From the NCBI RefSeq assembly GCF_023035295.1, contig NZ_CP075094.1, positions 1 to 32,427 of the forward strand: a stretch of 32,427 bases of DNA, in the 5' to 3' direction. Positions 1 through 7,900 of the stretch are shown here, piece after piece. The notes under the pieces are model-generated. The model had not been told where the DNA came from. It ran no database searches and saw nothing but the letters and a program-made list of their open reading frames with translations. The translations under genes and the position numbers were made by a program. How positions within the stretch are numbered: the first letter of the stretch is position 1; every line of letters begins with the position of its first letter. Origin of the DNA: Borrelia coriaceae. GTDB taxonomy: Bacteria; Spirochaetota; Spirochaetia; Borreliales; Borreliaceae.

Positions 1-26
1 TATATAATTTGTTATTAGTACATAAG
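1..26. other. Left hairpin telomere (terminal inverted repeat)
   Basis: The first 22 bases are identical to the reverse complement of the last 22 bases of the window, and the match stops at base 23. The sequence is AT-rich with a TTAGTACA box about 15 bases from the end. This resembles the TTAGTATA box of Borrelia telomeres, which are covalently closed hairpins made by the ResT telomere resolvase. The match at both extremes indicates that the window spans a whole linear replicon. Confidence 0.88.
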
Positions 27-46
27 TATTTGGCTAATAATAATGA

Positions 47-215
47 ACAAAGTTTCCTCAAATAAAAACATAGCTACCTCAATTCTATACATAGTTGCCA
101 TGAAAATGCACAAAGTTGTCTCTTAAGATTTTTTATTTTTATGAGTTGCACCTAAAATGAGCAAAGTTGCCACAAAACTATACAATAGTTGTCCCGAAAA
201 TATACCAAAGTTGAC
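47..215 (+). repeat. Subtelomeric phased repeat, about 21-bp period
   Basis: A degenerate motif like CAAAGTTGCC recurs eight times. The AG of each copy falls at 51, 72, 93, 114, 144, 165, 187 and 209, so the steps are 21, 21, 21, 30, 21, 22 and 22 bases, about two helical turns. A 74-codon frame (157-381) crosses the last copies, but it looks incidental. The role is unknown; a binding array for a telomere or subtelomere protein is one inference. Confidence 0.6.
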
Positions 216-273
216 ATTTTTTTATATTCAAATCCACTACGGACTAATTCACAATAAAGCCCAACAAAATTAC

Positions 274-610
274 GTCTTAATATCAAATAGTACAAAACCC
301 AATAACAAAAATCTTACTATCTCTAACTTTACAACAGATAACATTCTTTATAACGTACAGGCAAATCAAATAATAATTTAAAACTCTCATAATATTTTTT
401 ATATCGATTTTTAAGTTATTAATAATAAGCAAAAAAATTTTCTAAAGCATAAATTTTGAAAAATGCTTTAGAAAAAATATTTATATTTCACATAATTTTA
501 TTACTTACTTTCAAGATCCATGACAGTATACATATTGATATTTTTTTGAACTAAAATTCATGCAAAAATGTACTAACTAAAAGTATACAATCGAATACAA
601 ATATATACTA
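274..610. repeat. Left arm of imperfect subtelomeric inverted repeat
   Basis: Bases 274-296 match the reverse complement of the right end near 31345 without mismatch. Imperfect similarity continues to about 376. A second similar block (about 508-600) matches the reverse complement of about 31100-31195, including the segment ATGACAGTA-ACATATTGATA. The stretch between 382 and 735 holds no gene. A small imperfect hairpin at about 442-474 (TTCTAAAGCAT / ATGCTTTAGAA) is the only other structure seen. Confidence 0.65.
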
Positions 611-675
611 AGTGATAGTTAAAATTTAAACCAAATAAAATATCTGTATTTATTTAAATCAATTAAAAATATTTT

Positions 676-735
676 TTACCTCTATTCACTTGCATTGTTA
701 CTATAAATAGACTATCCTTCTACTAAGGTTAAAGA
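676..735 (+). promoter_or_regulatory. Conserved upstream block of the exported-protein family
   Basis: The segment containing CACTTGCATT, then ACTATAAATAG, then CTATCC and AAGGTTAAAG recurs almost unchanged before the paralogue at 3616, and in shortened form before the one at 4433. TATAAATAG is a plausible -10 region. No good -35 hexamer sits 16-18 bases upstream. AAGGTTAAAG is the probable ribosome binding site. Conservation supports a regulatory role; the exact promoter is uncertain. Confidence 0.4.
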
Positions 736-1485
736 ATGTTAAAATTAATACTGCTCATCACTATTACAACTAACACATTCTCTATATGTGAAAATATAAA
801 AAAAGAAAACACAAAATATTATGATTATGATAAATACCGCTACTTAAAAAGAAAACTAGTTCGTGTAAAAAACTGGAAAACTAATTTTAATAACTTGACA
901 AATTTAGGAGTATACTTCACACACCAAATCGAAAAGATTAAATCTGTACTTAGCCTTTCTGATAAAGAATTATCTCTAGAATGTAAATACAAGCCAAACA
1001 GTAACACATGTACCCCACTATCAAACAATGTAGCATTTCGATACCACGACATAATTAAACATTACCACACATTTATTAATACTCTCAAACATAAAAATCT
1101 TGACCAAGCTGCTTATATCATATATGAAATAACTGAATTGGGAGCGATATTAAGTCATACAAGCGAAACTATAGTCATGTTCAATTACCCTAGGATACAA
1201 GAATTCTTAAAACGTTATAACAAATATAAGCCCATTTTCATAAAACTTAAAGATATTTATTCAAAGGCAAAACATGATTACAACTTAACTCTCAATATAC
1301 TCAAGCAAAATTATACAGACAATAATTTCTGCAAATTTATGCTTAAATTCGTAGAAACTCATAAGATCGCTACTCATGTTTATTTCAACATGGATAACCT
1401 TCGCTTTAAATGCATAGACAGTGGATCATCAATACCAGAAACCATCAATCCATATTGCACCAAATTAACATCCACAATATTATAA
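736..1485 (+). CDS. Exported helical protein, paralogous family of unknown function (copy 1)
   Basis: This 249-residue protein begins with a hydrophobic signal-like segment (residues 2-17) followed by a charged, Lys/Tyr-rich mature part. It shares long stretches with the products at 3616 and 4433: VRVKNWKTNF near residue 42, FIKLKDIYSKAK, NNFCKFMLKF and a C-terminal CTKLTST. Three cysteines near the C-terminus are shared with the paralogues, and this copy has two extra ones near residues 83 and 92. The Cys at about residue 18 (FSIC) is a weak lipobox candidate, but the paralogues lack it, so secretion by signal peptidase I is also possible. The start follows AAGGTTAAAG. I do not recognise the family; its position near the telomere and its duplication suggest a surface or secreted accessory protein. 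Confidence 0.75.
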   Translation: MLKLILLITITTNTFSICENIKKENTKYYDYDKYRYLKRKLVRVKNWKTNFNNLTNLGVYFTHQIEKIKSVLSLSDKELSLECKYKPNSNTCTPLSNNVAFRYHDIIKHYHTFINTLKHKNLDQAAYIIYEITELGAILSHTSETIVMFNYPRIQEFLKRYNKYKPIFIKLKDIYSKAKHDYNLTLNILKQNYTDNNFCKFMLKFVETHKIATHVYFNMDNLRFKCIDSGSSIPETINPYCTKLTSTIL

Positions 1486-1844
1486 AACATAAAAATTAAA
1501 TATACATACCCTAAAAAACCATCCATATCCCCTATTAAGGACCTAAATATTCCAAATATATACTTTAATAAATACTCTTCTCTTATCACTAATATTCAAA
1601 ATAAAGTTTATATCAAAATATACTCACTAAAATATATAAAATATATACTAATTTACATTTCCAAATTTCAATAAATTGTTCTGAATAATACATAAATTTA
1701 GATTATATAAAATATTTTTTTATTTAAAATATTTAAAAATTGCTTCAAAAGATATTTTTCTTGCTCCATCAACATACTAAACACTATTATGCTCATAATT
1801 GATCACTCCCCCTAGAATAACTCTCACTAGTATATATTCAATGC
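1486..1844. repeat. Gene-free stretch homologous to the 3' flank of the 4433 gene
   Basis: There is no gene here. Bases from about 1540 onward (TCTTATCACTAATATT, then TTATATCAAAA, TATACTCACTAAAAT, TACATTT) resemble 5245-5350 after the third paralogue. Bases 1640-1840 also resemble the reverse complement of about 31075-30850 near the right end, including CTAAACACT and AGTATATATT. The stretch is a dispersed, duplicated flank rather than unique sequence. Confidence 0.55.
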
Positions 1845-2217
1845 CTACTTAAATATCAAAATTAATAATATCCCTATACATATAATAATAATTGTTCCTA
1901 GCATCCAATTATATACTTTTAAAGTATTTCTAAGCTCCATCTTATTAATGTCTATCTTATTATCTAATTCATTAAATTTAATTTCTATTTTATTAGATAA
2001 ATCAATATTGACTGCTTTAATCTCGGCTTGCAAGAATGATTCTACCTTTTCTAATTTAATATCAAAGTTTTCTTTCAAAAACTCAATATCTTTATATTGA
2101 TAACTCATTCCTATAATAACTATAAGACAAATCAACAGCAATTTATTTACTTATACCTGCTCTAGTAAGCTCTGCTATCACCATCTATTGTGTAATTACT
2201 GGTTACGAAAGTACCAT
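1845..2217 (-). pseudogene. bdr: Decayed bdr gene
   Basis: The minus strand encodes a Bdr protein in pieces. Read from the ATG at 2217, a Bdr-like N-terminus (VITQ, MVIAELTRAGISK, AVDLSYSYYRNEL) is broken by in-frame stops at three places and by a frameshift before KDIEFL. The last 98 codons are open and contain KDIEF, coiled-coil units (NKIEIKFNELDNKID) and a C-terminal membrane segment ending ILILIFK. These match the ends of the Bdr proteins at 5559 and 20215. Intact Bdr proteins are inner-membrane repeat proteins of unclear function. A short product starting internally cannot be excluded, but the damage indicates a pseudogene. Confidence 0.8.
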
Positions 2218-2552
2218 AACAATCTTCTTATTATATAATACATTATATTTTATAAAAACCCTATTTTACTAAAACACCATTTCAATAAACAACTATTTAA
2301 ATCCAATAAAATATACACCAATAATAAAATACACAATGAAGCATCATTACCATATCTCATCTTGACTTATAAGCCCTAACCAAAGCTATCTTTCAACACA
2401 AATTAACAAAATTTATAATTACTCAACAAAAACTATAACAAAAAAATAAACTTTGCAAAAACAATTAATACTTATCAAGTATATAGAATAATTCTCAAAT
2501 AATAAAATATAATAATTTATATCAAATTTAAAAATTAAATAAGGAGAATATT
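2218..2552. other. Gene-free AT-rich intergenic stretch before mlp
   Basis: No coding frame, RNA gene or long repeat was recognised. The segment TATAAGCCCTAACCAAAG at about 2369 recurs with one change at about 27550 in the rearranged region near the archive end. The last bases hold AAGGAG, the ribosome site of the mlp gene. Confidence 0.4.
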
Positions 2553-3233
2553 ATGAATATATTTATCAAATTATTAGTACTTTATCACACATTGCTTTTA
2601 TACTGCTGCAGTGAATATCAATTGAACACAGGCTCTAATCCCGATAACACTCAATCAATAGAGCCCCCAACACTCAAAATTCAAGAACATAGAAATGAAA
2701 ATACACAAGAATCAAATATACTTACTTTAACTAATGAAGAAAAGGACAAATTTAACTTATTAATGTTTGCATTTAATAAAGCATTTCAAGAACTACGAAA
2801 TATGATTGAAGCATATCAAAATGGTACATTGAACCATCCTAGAGATCTAATCGAAGATTATCAACATGAACTAAATAGATATACAAGTTTTGTTAATTGG
2901 CTTTCAAAAGACATATCAAAACAAAAAGAATTAGCTAATGCTTTTTCTCCAATCTATAATCTCCTAGAAAAAGAACGGAAATTATATGCAAACAACATAA
3001 CTCTTGAAAAACATATAAGCAATATATTAACCAAAGGAAGACATCATTACTTAGAGGAATATCGCAATCCAGTTGATAATCCAGTACGAAGTTTTTTCTA
3101 TCATTATGTTACTTTTATTAGAAATACCAATGAAGAAATGTTCGAAGCATTTAAAGAATATATACAAAGTAATACAATGATTGTCCAATCTCTAAGAGAT
3201 ACCGTAGAGTTTATACCTATTCCTACACAATGA
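2553..3233 (+). CDS. mlp: Mlp family lipoprotein
   Basis: This 226-residue lipoprotein precursor has a short positive start, a hydrophobic stretch and a lipobox ending in a Cys pair (LLYCC, residues 15-19). Lipidation and surface display are expected. The mature part carries the Mlp signature seen again in the product at 28042-28731: a run like LTNEEKDKF, then FVNWLSKDISKQKELANAF, then YNLLEKER and YANNITLEKHI. Mlp (multicopy lipoprotein, 2.9 family) proteins are host-induced surface lipoproteins of unclear function. The start follows AAGGAGAATATT with good spacing. The right-end paralogue lies in the opposite orientation, so the plasmid has an mlp toward each end. Confidence 0.82.
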   Translation: MNIFIKLLVLYHTLLLYCCSEYQLNTGSNPDNTQSIEPPTLKIQEHRNENTQESNILTLTNEEKDKFNLLMFAFNKAFQELRNMIEAYQNGTLNHPRDLIEDYQHELNRYTSFVNWLSKDISKQKELANAFSPIYNLLEKERKLYANNITLEKHISNILTKGRHHYLEEYRNPVDNPVRSFFYHYVTFIRNTNEEMFEAFKEYIQSNTMIVQSLRDTVEFIPIPTQ

Positions 3234-3241
3234 ATAGGTAT
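3213..3241 (+). terminator. Hairpin overlapping the mlp stop codon
   Basis: ATACCTATTC at 3213-3222 pairs perfectly with GAATAGGTAT at 3232-3241 across a nine-base loop that includes the first base of the TGA stop. There is no T-run after it, so it is not a classical intrinsic terminator. It may act as a terminator or as an mRNA 3' stability element. Confidence 0.45.
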
Positions 3242-3615
3242 ATCTAACCATACTGCTACATAGCAACTGACTTCTCATGTATTTCTATCAAATATCCTAG
3301 AATCAAGAAGGACTAAACTAAGGCTAAATTAATCAATAAAAACCGATAGAAAAAATAGTAAAATCAAAGACAAGTTAAACTGATTACAGAATAGTAAAAT
3401 AAAAAGTTAACTTATAAATAAACGTAAATAAAAAAATAAATACAAAATATGTACTAATCTACATTTAAAAAATTATTATGAATAATATATAAATTTTAAA
3501 TAAATAAAATATAATTTTTTATTTAAATCGATTAATAATATTTTTCTTACCACCCTATTCACTTGCATTATTACTATAAATAGATTATCCTAATCTTAAG
3601 GTTAAGGTTAAAACA
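3242..3615 (+). promoter_or_regulatory. Gene-free stretch ending in a conserved upstream block
   Basis: No gene. Bases 3435-3540 repeat the flank motif seen at about 600-670 and 1640-1740 (TACTAAT-TACATTT, AATAATATATAAATTT, TTATTTAAAT). Bases 3556-3615 repeat the block found before the first paralogue: CACTTGCATTATTACTATAAATAG with AAGGTTAAGGTTAAAA as ribosome site. This is a likely promoter for the tandem pair at 3616 and 4433. Confidence 0.4.
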
Positions 3616-4347
3616 ATGATAAAAATACTATTATTCCTAACTGCTATAATCAATATAGCTGCTATATATGAATATGAAGAGGAAGAAGAAAAACTAAAAC
3701 AATATGATAAATATGCTTATGAAAAAAGAAAATTAACACGTGTCAAAGACTGGAAAACCAATTTTAAGAACTTAAAAAGTCTTAGTCCATTTTTCACAGA
3801 TGAAATTGAAAATATTAAATCATATTCTGATAAAGAACTTAAACATGACTTTCAATTCGCTTTCTCTTTTGGACTCAACTCCTCAACATCAGATGACATC
3901 GTACCTAAAGAATACAAATCATTATTTGAAAAGTCTTACAAATTCATAAACACTCTCAAACATAAAAATCCTGACCAAACTGCCTATCTAATACATGAAA
4001 TATACGAACTAGATGAAATGCTTACCTCCACAAAAAGAACTTTAGACATATTTAAGTATGATACCTACAGACAAAAATTTATGAAACATAATAAATATGA
4101 ACACATTTTCATAAAACTTAAAGATATCTATTCAAAGGCTACTCAAGAATATTTTGAAACTTTTAATATTCTTGACCACAATGATATAAACAATAATTTT
4201 TGCAAGTTCATGACTAAATTCACAGAAATTCACAATCTTGCTAGTCATATATACTTTAACATGGAAAACCTATTCAAATGCACAGACACTAACACAAGAA
4301 CAAACAACAAAACATATTGCAACAAATTAACACCCACAATACAATAA
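3616..4347 (+). CDS. Exported helical protein, paralogous family of unknown function (copy 2)
   Basis: The 243-residue product has a hydrophobic leader (MIKILLFLTAIINIAA) followed at once by a Glu-rich stretch (residues 19-27). No Cys is near the leader, so cleavage by signal peptidase I at about residue 17 is more likely than lipidation. The rest is Lys/Asp/Tyr-rich and predicted helical, with KRKLTRVKDWKTNF, VPKEYKSLFEKSYKFI, FIKLKDIYSKA and NNFCKFM. It is a tandem duplicate of the gene at 4433 (85-bp gap), and more distant from the gene at 736. Three C-terminal cysteines (in FCKFM, FKCTD and YCNKL) are shared by all copies and might form a disulfide. The start follows AAGGTTAAGGTTAAAACA. 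Family not recognised. Confidence 0.78.
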   Translation: MIKILLFLTAIINIAAIYEYEEEEEKLKQYDKYAYEKRKLTRVKDWKTNFKNLKSLSPFFTDEIENIKSYSDKELKHDFQFAFSFGLNSSTSDDIVPKEYKSLFEKSYKFINTLKHKNPDQTAYLIHEIYELDEMLTSTKRTLDIFKYDTYRQKFMKHNKYEHIFIKLKDIYSKATQEYFETFNILDHNDINNNFCKFMTKFTEIHNLASHIYFNMENLFKCTDTNTRTNNKTYCNKLTPTIQ

Positions 4348-4432
4348 ACATTATAATTATTCAACACAAAATATATACAAACGTTGCCATTTCCCCATAA
4401 ATATAGTATCCTACCTTTATAAGGTTAAAGTA

Positions 4433-5161
4433 ATGATCAAAATACTAGTATTCCTAACTATAATTATTAATTTATACGCTATATCTGAAGAAGAAAAAGA
4501 ACAACGAAAAAAATTTGACAAATATGAATATGAAAAAAGAAAATTAGTTCGTGTCAAGAACTGGAAAACTAATTTTAAGAATTTAAAAAATCTTGGGACA
4601 TACTTTACAGACGAAATTGAAAATATTAAATCAAAATCTGATAAAGAACTCAGACATGGCTTTCAATTCGCTTTCTCTATCAGTCTATGTGTTGGTCATG
4701 ATAAGAATGATGATATCGTTCCTAAAGAATACAAATCATTATTTGAAAAATCTTATAAATTTATACAAACTCTCAAAAAGCAAAATCCTGAACAAGCTGC
4801 CTATCTCATACATGAAATATACGAACTAGATAAAATGTTTACTTTCACAAAAGAAATTATAGATATGTTCAATTATGCTGAGACACAAGAATTCATCAAA
4901 CGTTATAATAAATATAAACACATTTTCATCAAACTTAAAGATATTTATTCAAAAGCAAAACAAGAATATTTTAATGCTTTTAATATTCTTAACCACAATG
5001 ACATAAACAATAATTTTTGCAAGTTCATGCTTAAATTCGTAGAAATCCATAAACTCGCTAGTCATGTATATTTTAATATGGAATATCTATTACACTGTGC
5101 TGGAAATCGCAAACCAGAAAGCATCAATCCATATTGCACCAAATTGACATCCACAACATAA
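4433..5161 (+). CDS. Exported helical protein, paralogous family of unknown function (copy 3)
   Basis: This 242-residue paralogue lies 85 bp after the previous gene. The leader MIKILVFLTIIINLYA precedes a charged segment, with no lipobox Cys. The body shares VRVKNWKTNF, DEIENIKSKSDKEL, VPKEYKSLFEKSYKFI, FIKLKDIYSKAKQEYF and NNFCKFMLKF with copy 2, while its C-terminus (NPYCTKLTSTT) matches copy 1 more closely. It is thus intermediate between the other two, compatible with recombination among copies. Its upstream sequence keeps TTGCCATTT, TAAATATAGTATCC and AAGGTTAAAG, so it may have its own promoter or be cotranscribed. One extra Cys sits in the ISLCVG stretch. Function unknown. Confidence 0.78.
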   Translation: MIKILVFLTIIINLYAISEEEKEQRKKFDKYEYEKRKLVRVKNWKTNFKNLKNLGTYFTDEIENIKSKSDKELRHGFQFAFSISLCVGHDKNDDIVPKEYKSLFEKSYKFIQTLKKQNPEQAAYLIHEIYELDKMFTFTKEIIDMFNYAETQEFIKRYNKYKHIFIKLKDIYSKAKQEYFNAFNILNHNDINNNFCKFMLKFVEIHKLASHVYFNMEYLLHCAGNRKPESINPYCTKLTSTT

Positions 5162-5558
5162 TAAACATATACAACCCTCAAATACACAGCTCTTCAAATC
5201 AGATATATCCTTCATTAAAGGTTTGAGTATCCTAAAATATATTTTAATAGATATTCTTATCACTAATATTAAACTAAGGTTTATATCAAAAAAATATACT
5301 CACTAAAATCACATAGTCAAATACAAAATATATACACTAACTTACATTTTTATCAGTTTTACTATATTCAATAAATTGTTTTACATATAAATATGAATTA
5401 GCACATACTAAATATTATTACTTATAATACTGTACAATTTAATAGTAAGATATTAATTTATTTTTTATTTTAAATAAATATCGAATAATATTAATCCTAC
5501 TATAATAACTTCTAAAAAACCTAAATTTAATGTACAATTATATTTAGGAGTTTTTTTT
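5162..5558. repeat. Gene-free stretch homologous to the 3' flank of copy 1
   Basis: No gene. Bases 5200-5350 resemble 1530-1660 (CATTAAAGG, TCTTATCACTAATATT, TATACTCACTAAAAT, ACTTACATTT). The end holds TTTAGGAG, the ribosome site of the following bdr. Upstream AT-rich bases such as ATTATATT could be a -10, but I cannot place a promoter with confidence. Confidence 0.5.
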
Positions 5559-6383
5559 ATGGCATATGCTAAACCAATTATTACTCAACAAATGGTTATA
5601 GCTGAACTTATTAAAGCAGGCATTAACAGAGACATTGCTACTGATCTTTCCTTTAGATACTATCGTAATGAACTTACTTACAAAGACATTGAGTATTTAG
5701 AAAATACCCTTAATCTCAAACTTGAAAAGATTGAAGCAAATTTAAAATCCGATATCAAAGACCTTGATAATAAAATTGATAACACTGAAAATAACCTCAC
5801 TGCAAAGACTGATAACACTAAAAACGAATTAAAATCTGATATCAAAGACCTTGATAATAAAATTGACACTGTTGAAAACAATCTCAATATAAAAATTGAT
5901 AACGTTAGAAACGAGTTAAAATCTGATATCAAAGACCTTGATAATAAAATTGACACTGTTGAAAACAATCTCAATATAAAAATTGATAACGTTAGAAACG
6001 AGTTAAAATCTGATATCAAAGACCTTGATAATAAAATTGACATTGTTGAAAACAATTTCAATATAAAGATTGATAACGTTAGAAACGAGTTAAAATCTGA
6101 TATCAAAGACCTTGATAACAAAATCGATATTGTTAAAAACGAATTAAACGTAAAAATTGACAACGTCAAAAATGAATTAAAATCTAATATTAAAACACTT
6201 GATAATAAAATTGACACTGTTGAAAACAATCTCAATATAAAAATTGATAATGTCAAAAATGAGATTTCTCTTATCAGAAAAGATATATCCAACTTAGAGA
6301 AAAATAACAAATGGATATTCAACTTAACCTTTGCATTATGGCTCACAGTACTTGGAGGTTTTATAGCCTTAATACTCAAGTAA
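5559..6383 (+). CDS. bdr: Bdr repeat-motif membrane protein
   Basis: The 274-residue protein starts with a conserved Bdr N-terminal domain: TQQMVIAELIKAG, then IATDLSFRYYRNELTYKDIEYLE (residues 27-48). Six tandem 29-residue units follow at residues 63-236, each like KSDIKDLDNKIDTVENN plus IDNVRNEL. They give a long coiled coil. The C-terminus is a single membrane segment (WLTVLGGFIALILK). Bdr proteins are paralogous inner-membrane-anchored proteins with phosphorylation-type repeat motifs; their function is unresolved. Repeat number varies among paralogues: the copy at 20215 keeps only short NKIETKFNELD units. The start follows TTTAGGAG. The repeats also create a long open frame on the opposite strand, which is not a gene. 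Confidence 0.9.
   Translation: MAYAKPIITQQMVIAELIKAGINRDIATDLSFRYYRNELTYKDIEYLENTLNLKLEKIEANLKSDIKDLDNKIDNTENNLTAKTDNTKNELKSDIKDLDNKIDTVENNLNIKIDNVRNELKSDIKDLDNKIDTVENNLNIKIDNVRNELKSDIKDLDNKIDIVENNFNIKIDNVRNELKSDIKDLDNKIDIVKNELNVKIDNVKNELKSNIKTLDNKIDTVENNLNIKIDNVKNEISLIRKDISNLEKNNKWIFNLTFALWLTVLGGFIALILK
5745..6266 (+). repeat. Tandem 87-bp repeats inside bdr
   Basis: Six in-frame units of 87 bp encode the 29-residue Bdr repeat. Units 2 and 3 are almost identical in nucleotides; units 1, 5 and 6 are more diverged. This pattern is expected from recent slippage or unequal exchange in the middle of the array. Confidence 0.85.
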
Positions 6384-6782
6384 AACATAAATTCTATAAT
6401 GTATTATTATAAAATCAATAATATATCAGTCAAACATCAAACTTAAGGTTGATATTTACTTTCACTCACGCATCTGTCTCATTAACATCACCATTAAGCA
6501 ACTCATCACATGAATTGACCTTATCCTATTGATCAGTCTCAATAACAACAATATTACCAATTGAATCAGTAGATTAACTAATACCATAAATAGTCAATAT
6601 TAATTAATTGAATTATCTTATCAAACTTAATACCAAGTTATTGCATCACTACCTCTACACACTATCACATCTTTACATTTCACTAAACTATTTTTTTAAT
6701 TTTTATTAAAATAATAGTTTACTTTTTAGTAACAATTGCGTTATCATGAATCTTAGTAATACCTACAATTAAGGAGTATCAA
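6384..6782 (+). promoter_or_regulatory. Intergenic stretch with probable promoter of the rep/par operon
   Basis: No gene. TAAACTATT at 6684-6692 is repeated inverted as AATAGTTTA at 6713-6721. Next come TTTACT (6718-6723) and, 18 bases later, TATCAT (6742-6747), a reasonable -35/-10 pair. AAGGAG at 6771-6776 precedes the ATG at 6783. The inverted repeat overlaps the -35, so it could be an operator for autoregulation or an origin element. Bases 6384-6680 show nothing recognisable. Confidence 0.4.
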
Positions 6783-7883
6783 ATGAAAGATACAGAAAAG
6801 AACAATAATAAACATCAACACAAATTAATCATTTTAATATCTACACTAAATTACATGAACTTAAAATTAAAAAAATACACTCAAAGTGACATACTTTATT
6901 ATTTTAATAAAAATATTAAACAAAATAAATACAAATCTGCTAAAATTAAAACTCTACAAAACTATCTTTATAAATTAAACAAAATATTCGGTGTCACACT
7001 AAATTATTACAGACATTTGGGCGTAAATATGGGTACTGAAATTCATTACTCACTTAAGTACTCCAAGAAAGAATGCTACCGTATCATCAATAAACACTTT
7101 ATAAATAAAAAAGAAGAAAGACATCAAAACCGTGTTAATGCATATCTTGAAAAGACCTGTACTAAAAATAGCAATGTAAAAAAAGAGGAGTGTTATTATA
7201 ATACTTATAATAGAGAAAAGAAGAATAACACAAAATGTATAGAAAAAATACAAGTTCATAAGTACGCTACAAAATGTAAATTCAAAACAAACACTTTCTT
7301 CTCTATTTTGAACTTAGAATTAAAAAAAAATGATACAATTGAAATATTGAAAGCACTTAAAAGAACTGAGAACTTCTTTCAAAATGGCGTATACAAAAAA
7401 GAAAGTGCTATTAAACCGAAAGAAATTAAACTTAAGAATAAACAACTAGAGTTAACCAAAATATTAAATGAAATGAAAATTGGCTTAAAAAATGAAGGAT
7501 ATAACAGTGAACAATTGAATACTCAAATACAAAATGTGTACGAATATTATAAGTATAAACCCCATTTTATCATAGAAAGTAACAAATACAACGATTTAAA
7601 AAAGATTATAAAAAAACTTAAGAAAACAATTGGACATGTTAAAATCACAACAAAAGAAACAGAAGAAATGAAAAATAACATATTTAGCATACTTCTTGAT
7701 CAATTCAAACATAAAGTAGACGTATCAATTTTAGCGCCGATATTAAAGAGCTATTTAAATAAACAAGATAAATTAGAGTATGGCAAAGTATTTAGTAACC
7801 ATTATTATTATGCCATTTTGAGTATAATAAATAACAATAAAAGTTGTTTAAAAGCAGAAAAATTTGAAAGAATTATCAGTTAA
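6783..7883 (+). CDS. Plasmid replication/maintenance protein, Borrelia PF57/62 family
   Basis: This 366-residue basic protein is the first gene of the typical Borrelia maintenance cluster. The N-terminal part (residues 13-110), with LIILISTLNYMNLKLKKYTQ, then YYFNKNIKQNKYK, LQNYLYKLNKIFGVTLNYYRHLGVNMG and IHYSLKYSKKECY, is the recognisable family signature. The rest is Lys/Asn-rich and helical. Members are thought to be replication initiators of Borrelia plasmids; in Lyme plasmids this gene alone can support autonomous replication. It is followed after 10 bp by the PF50 gene. The start has AAGGAG seven bases upstream. The plasmid GC-skew sign changes within or near this gene, which fits a nearby origin. 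Confidence 0.85.
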   Translation: MKDTEKNNNKHQHKLIILISTLNYMNLKLKKYTQSDILYYFNKNIKQNKYKSAKIKTLQNYLYKLNKIFGVTLNYYRHLGVNMGTEIHYSLKYSKKECYRIINKHFINKKEERHQNRVNAYLEKTCTKNSNVKKEECYYNTYNREKKNNTKCIEKIQVHKYATKCKFKTNTFFSILNLELKKNDTIEILKALKRTENFFQNGVYKKESAIKPKEIKLKNKQLELTKILNEMKIGLKNEGYNSEQLNTQIQNVYEYYKYKPHFIIESNKYNDLKKIIKKLKKTIGHVKITTKETEEMKNNIFSILLDQFKHKVDVSILAPILKSYLNKQDKLEYGKVFSNHYYYAILSIINNNKSCLKAEKFERIIS

Positions 7884-7900
7884 GGATTAAGTCGTGGAAA
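7000..7900. other. Inferred replication origin region (GC-skew inflection)
   Basis: Left of about 7 kb the plus strand has more C than G, in coding and noncoding sequence (for example 6841-6900 has ten C and three G). Right of about 7.9 kb it has more G than C (8161-8220 has twelve G and four C). The change happens inside the PF57/62 gene. Bidirectional replication from this point to the two telomeres would produce this pattern. Counts were made by eye on sample lines only. Confidence 0.5.

Noticed and set aside
157..381. 74-codon frame in the left subtelomere
   Set aside because: It crosses the phased repeats and the inverted repeat, has no ribosome site, and its right-end counterpart contains stops in the same frame.
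5678..6388. 236-codon minus-strand frame
   Set aside because: It is the antisense of the bdr repeats; repetitive DNA with a fixed codon pattern keeps the opposite strand open.
6684..6721. Intrinsic terminator before the rep operon
   Set aside because: The inverted repeat is AT-only with a 20-base spacer and overlaps the probable -35, so an operator-like role is more likely.
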